Of a stretch of DNA of 56,121 bases, positions 53,797 through 56,121 are shown piece after piece. Made by a program: the position numbers and the translations under genes. This DNA comes from an uncultured Clostridia bacterium (lineage in GTDB: Bacteria; Bacillota; Clostridia; Oscillospirales; CAG-382): positions 1 through 56,121 of the forward strand of contig CALWBE010000069.1 in the NCBI GenBank assembly GCA_944375955.1. Direction: 5' to 3'. The notes under the pieces are model-generated. The model saw only the letters and a list, made by a program, of their open reading frames with translations, was not told where the DNA came from and ran no database searches. Within the stretch, counting starts at the first letter, position 1. Each line of letters opens with the position of its first letter.

Positions 53797-54471
53797 TCAC
53801 AGTTCAGACTCTATCTCTTCAAAAAGCCGACTGATTTCGTCGTAGTTATATCCGTATCTTAAAAGTTTGTCGGATATTTTCTTTTTTTGTTCCCTTGTTT
53901 CAGGAATCACACCTTTTGAGATCTTATCAAACAGAAAGCGTATATTTTGTTCAAAATCCGTTTCAGACTCATCAACAACACGTCTGCACAAATCATATGA
54001 AAGACCTTTAGACATAAGCTCGGTTATTATTCTGCGTTTACCAAAAAGTTTATTTTGGGAAAACTGTTCATATTTTCTATGGCAAAATCTTTCATCTGAA
54101 ATAAATCCGTTTTTTTTGAGAACTTCTACAGTTTCCATGCATGCACGCTGACTATATTGTTTTAATTTTAGTTTTGACAAAATCTGCTTTTCGCTTTTGT
54201 CGCTTATATTCAAAAGATATACGGCATATTTTATCGCCTTAAGCTTTTCATCAAAGAAAGTAAGCTCTCTTTCGCCTTCAACATCAACGTAAAGGGGCAG
54301 TATATCAGAAAAATCTTTTGACGCAGAAGAGTTGCAGAGATTCGTTTTTAATTCAGCGTATTTTTTTAAAAATACAGCAAGATCTGCTCTTGTTATACTG
54401 AAATATCCGCTGTCAGTCCGTATAGACGCTTCATTTCCCGATAAAGTAAACGTAATATTTTGTATATCCAT
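53797..54471 (-). CDS. recX: Regulatory protein RecX
   Basis: RecX binds RecA filaments and limits them. The 224-residue protein shows three helical RecX repeats, including LKQYSQRACMETVEVLKKNGFISDERF, KYEQFSQNKLFGKRRIITELMSKGL and LLRYGYNYDEISRLFEEI, plus an N-terminal extension of about 85 residues common in Firmicutes. It follows recA by 110 nt on the same strand, the usual pairing. Confidence 0.92.
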   Translation of the reverse strand: MDIQNITFTLSGNEASIRTDSGYFSITRADLAVFLKKYAELKTNLCNSSASKDFSDILPLYVDVEGERELTFFDEKLKAIKYAVYLLNISDKSEKQILSKLKLKQYSQRACMETVEVLKKNGFISDERFCHRKYEQFSQNKLFGKRRIITELMSKGLSYDLCRRVVDESETDFEQNIRFLFDKISKGVIPETREQKKKISDKLLRYGYNYDEISRLFEEIESEL

Positions 54472-54581
54472 TATTTTTTACTCTCAAAACAATATTATGC
54501 CGACAAGATGTGTTTTATTAAAAACTTCATTCTTACAAATCAGGCAAAATGTACAGTTCAATCTAATTAAACCTCAATAAT

Positions 54582-55685
54582 TTATTCGCCGAACTCCTCA
54601 GTTACCACAACTCCGCTGCCGTCTGTACTTTCATCGCCGTCCTCGGTTTCCTTAATAGTTTCAAAATCAATTTCATTAGCTTTAGCTTTGATTTTTTCTT
54701 CAAGCTCCGCAGCAAATTCAGGATTCTGCTCAAGATATTCTCGAGCTTTATCCCTTCCCTGCGCTATTCTCTCTTCATTATAATAAAACCATGAGCCGCT
54801 CTTATTCAGAATTCCAAGCTGAAGTCCTATATCAAGAATTTCACTCATCTTTGAAATTCCCTTTCCATACAGCACGTCAAATTCCGCGACCTTAAAAGGA
54901 GATGCTACTTTATTTTTTACTACCTTACAGCGTGTGCGGTTTCCTATAACCTCTGTTCCGTTCTTTATAGGAAGGCCTTTTCTTATATCAATACGTACCG
55001 ATGCATAAAATTTAAGCGCGACTCCGCCGGTCGTCGTCTCCGGATTTCCGTAAATAACGCCTATTTTCTGTCTGAGCTGATTTATAAATATAACAATACA
55101 GTTGGATTTTGCAACCGCGCCCGACAGTTTTCGCAGCGCCTGAGACATAAGCCTTGCATGCTGTCCCATATGGCTGTCTCCCATATCTCCTTCTATTTCC
55201 GCCTGTGGAACCAATGCGGCAACCGAGTCAACAACAACTATATCTATCGCTCCCGAACGCACCAGCGCTTCTGTTATTTCAAGCGCCTGTTCACCGTTAT
55301 CAGGCTGCGAAACAAGCAACTCGTCAATATTCACTCCAAGAGCCTTCGCATACACCGGATCAAGCGCATGCTCAGCGTCTATAAACGCCGCTTCTCCTCC
55401 CAGCTTCTGTACTTCGGCTATGGCATGAAGCGTAAGCGTCGTTTTTCCGGAAGACTCTGGTCCAAATATCTCAACGATCCTTCCGCGCGGCAATCCTCCT
55501 ATACCCAGTGCAAGATCAAGTGTAAGAGATCCTGTCGGTACTGCGCTTACGTTCATAGCGGCATTTTCCCCAAGCTTCATTATAGCTCCCTTGCCATAAT
55601 CTTTTTCTATCCTCGCAAGCGTTGTAGCAAGCGCCGCTTTTTTATCCTGTGTGATCGTATCTTTTCCGTTTTCCTTTTTTGCCAT
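54582..55685 (-). CDS. recA: Recombinase RecA
   Basis: RecA forms filaments on single-stranded DNA for homologous pairing and triggers LexA self-cleavage. The 367-residue protein has Walker A GPESSGKT (75-82), the LexA/strand-exchange loops, [20 protein letters not shown] (L2) and an acidic C-terminal tail. The start at 55685 is chosen because family proteins begin MAKK-like; an upstream in-frame ATG at 55736 would place the start across the LexA-type operator. AAGGA lies about 11 nt upstream. Confidence 0.98.
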   Translation of the reverse strand: MAKKENGKDTITQDKKAALATTLARIEKDYGKGAIMKLGENAAMNVSAVPTGSLTLDLALGIGGLPRGRIVEIFGPESSGKTTLTLHAIAEVQKLGGEAAFIDAEHALDPVYAKALGVNIDELLVSQPDNGEQALEITEALVRSGAIDIVVVDSVAALVPQAEIEGDMGDSHMGQHARLMSQALRKLSGAVAKSNCIVIFINQLRQKIGVIYGNPETTTGGVALKFYASVRIDIRKGLPIKNGTEVIGNRTRCKVVKNKVASPFKVAEFDVLYGKGISKMSEILDIGLQLGILNKSGSWFYYNEERIAQGRDKAREYLEQNPEFAAELEEKIKAKANEIDFETIKETEDGDESTDGSGVVVTEEFGE

Positions 55686-55729
55686 TCCGATATCCGTCCT
55701 TTCAAATTCTGAGTCTTTACTGAAAGCGG

Positions 55730-55743
55730 TGAACATTTGTTTT
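55730..55743 (-). promoter_or_regulatory. LexA/SOS-box-like site at recA
   Basis: TGAACATTTGTTTT matches the Gram-positive LexA consensus CGAACATATGTTCG at 10 of 14 positions, and overlaps the predicted transcript start. It fits SOS control of recA. Confidence 0.55.
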
Positions 55744-55746
55744 ATA

Positions 55747-55775
55747 AGTATAACATATATTTTATCTTATGTCAA
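55747..55775 (-). promoter_or_regulatory. Promoter of recA
   Basis: On the minus strand TTGACA (55775-55770), a 17-nt spacer and TATACT (55752-55747) form a near-perfect sigma-A promoter about 60 nt before the recA start. Confidence 0.8.
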
Positions 55776-56000
55776 CAAAATTAAGTTTAAAAAATATTTA
55801 AGTTTTTAATATTAAAACTATCTGCCGCCGCTTTTTCAGTTAAATAATAACACATACCGTTGTACTATATACGGGACAGTAATTTTTGACGTCCCGTGCT
55901 ATGAAAAGTTCATCCATTTTTTAACCCACATAAATTGGTTTAAAATGGGTTAAATTCCGTCAAATTTTGTCAAAGACGACAGAGATTTTCGGGTATAGAA
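55776..56000. other. 225-bp noncoding stretch between recA promoter and terminal element
   Basis: No gene is seen. It holds an inverted repeat ACGGGAC/GTCCCGT (55871-55897) and another, TTAACCCA/TGGGTTAA (55921-55953). Their role is unknown; the second repeat lies close to the hairpin element at the window end. Confidence 0.5.
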
Positions 56001-56121
56001 TAAAAATCCACCCGCATAGCGGGTGGTATTTCATTTTCGGGCATAGCCCTAATAATACTGGCGGCGCACAAGTGCGCTTGAGATTGGCCTGCCAGCCATG
56101 CAACTGTTACTTACTACCCAT
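56001..56121 (-). other. Hairpin-rich element at the window edge, possible mobile-element end
   Basis: It holds stacked hairpins: CCACCCGC/GCGGGTGG (56008-56026), GGGCATAGCCC (56039-56049) and GCGCAC/GTGCGC (56064-56077), with an outer TGGC/GCCA pair. Read on the minus strand the first becomes a terminator-like stem followed by ATTTTTAT. The base composition is GC-richer than its surroundings. It was not identified; it runs to the edge. Confidence 0.45.

Overview
The window reads as ordinary chromosome of a low-to-moderate GC, Gram-positive-type clostridium, probably an uncultured gut lineage of the Oscillospirales/Christensenellales kind. This rests on gene content: WhiA with MurB, a SpoIID-like protein, a SleB-type hydrolase, a PrsA-like foldase, SLH-domain surface protein, RecD2, YmdB and UppP. 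Strong purine-rich Shine-Dalgarno sites and TTGACA/TATAAT promoters with 17-nt spacers agree. No exact species is claimed. No CRISPR array, rRNA or tRNA was seen.

Layout. 1-2100 is the end of an integrative element: a 5'-truncated tyrosine recombinase, an overlapping excisionase-like gene, and a complete Tn916-type integrase followed by two different tandem repeats. Host sequence starts by ychF. 2.1-10.1 kb (+) holds ychF-ybaB-recR, a small membrane protein with recD2-tsaE, a Na/phosphate symporter-like gene and an Asp-Ala repeat lipoprotein. 10.1-13.2 kb (-) holds whiA, murB and an iron-type alcohol dehydrogenase; a cupin follows. 13.7-16.4 kb is a divergent GH2 hydrolase/AraC regulator pair. 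16.4-23 kb (-) is an apparent operon of MacA-like adaptor, ABC ATPase, MacB-like permease and a repeat-bearing SLH protein.

23.4-39.8 kb is mixed housekeeping: a beta-propeller sugar-hydrolase-like protein, argH, ymdB, uppP, a uridine kinase-like protein, an Mbeg1-like lipase, a PrsA-like foldase, a thioesterase, an Lrp/aminotransferase/RraA operon, two methyltransferases, argG, a DUF6054 protein and a copper-amine-oxidase-domain/SleB protein. 40-47 kb holds a 1442-residue secreted beta-helix/metallophosphoesterase protein, a SpoIID-like protein, a 68-residue orphan and a DUF4349 lipoprotein. 47.3-52 kb (+) carries a serine hydrolase, an EamA transporter, a DUF1015 protein and a TIM-barrel isomerase. 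52.1-55.7 kb (-) is recA-recX-nfeD-SPFH, with a LexA-type site over the recA promoter. The last ~120 bases are hairpin-rich and look like the edge of a repeat or mobile element.

Regulation visible in the sequence: ARG-box-like operators at both argG and argH, which lie about 11 kb apart; an SOS box at recA; Pho-box-like 11-bp repeats before the phosphate transporter and before the efflux/SLH operon; and an AraC gene whose only sensible start is CTG. No obviously new multi-gene defence or biosynthetic system was found. The best candidates for something undescribed are the SLH/MacAB-like operon, the Asp-Ala lipoprotein, the long structured segment at 35.2 kb and the terminal hairpin element.
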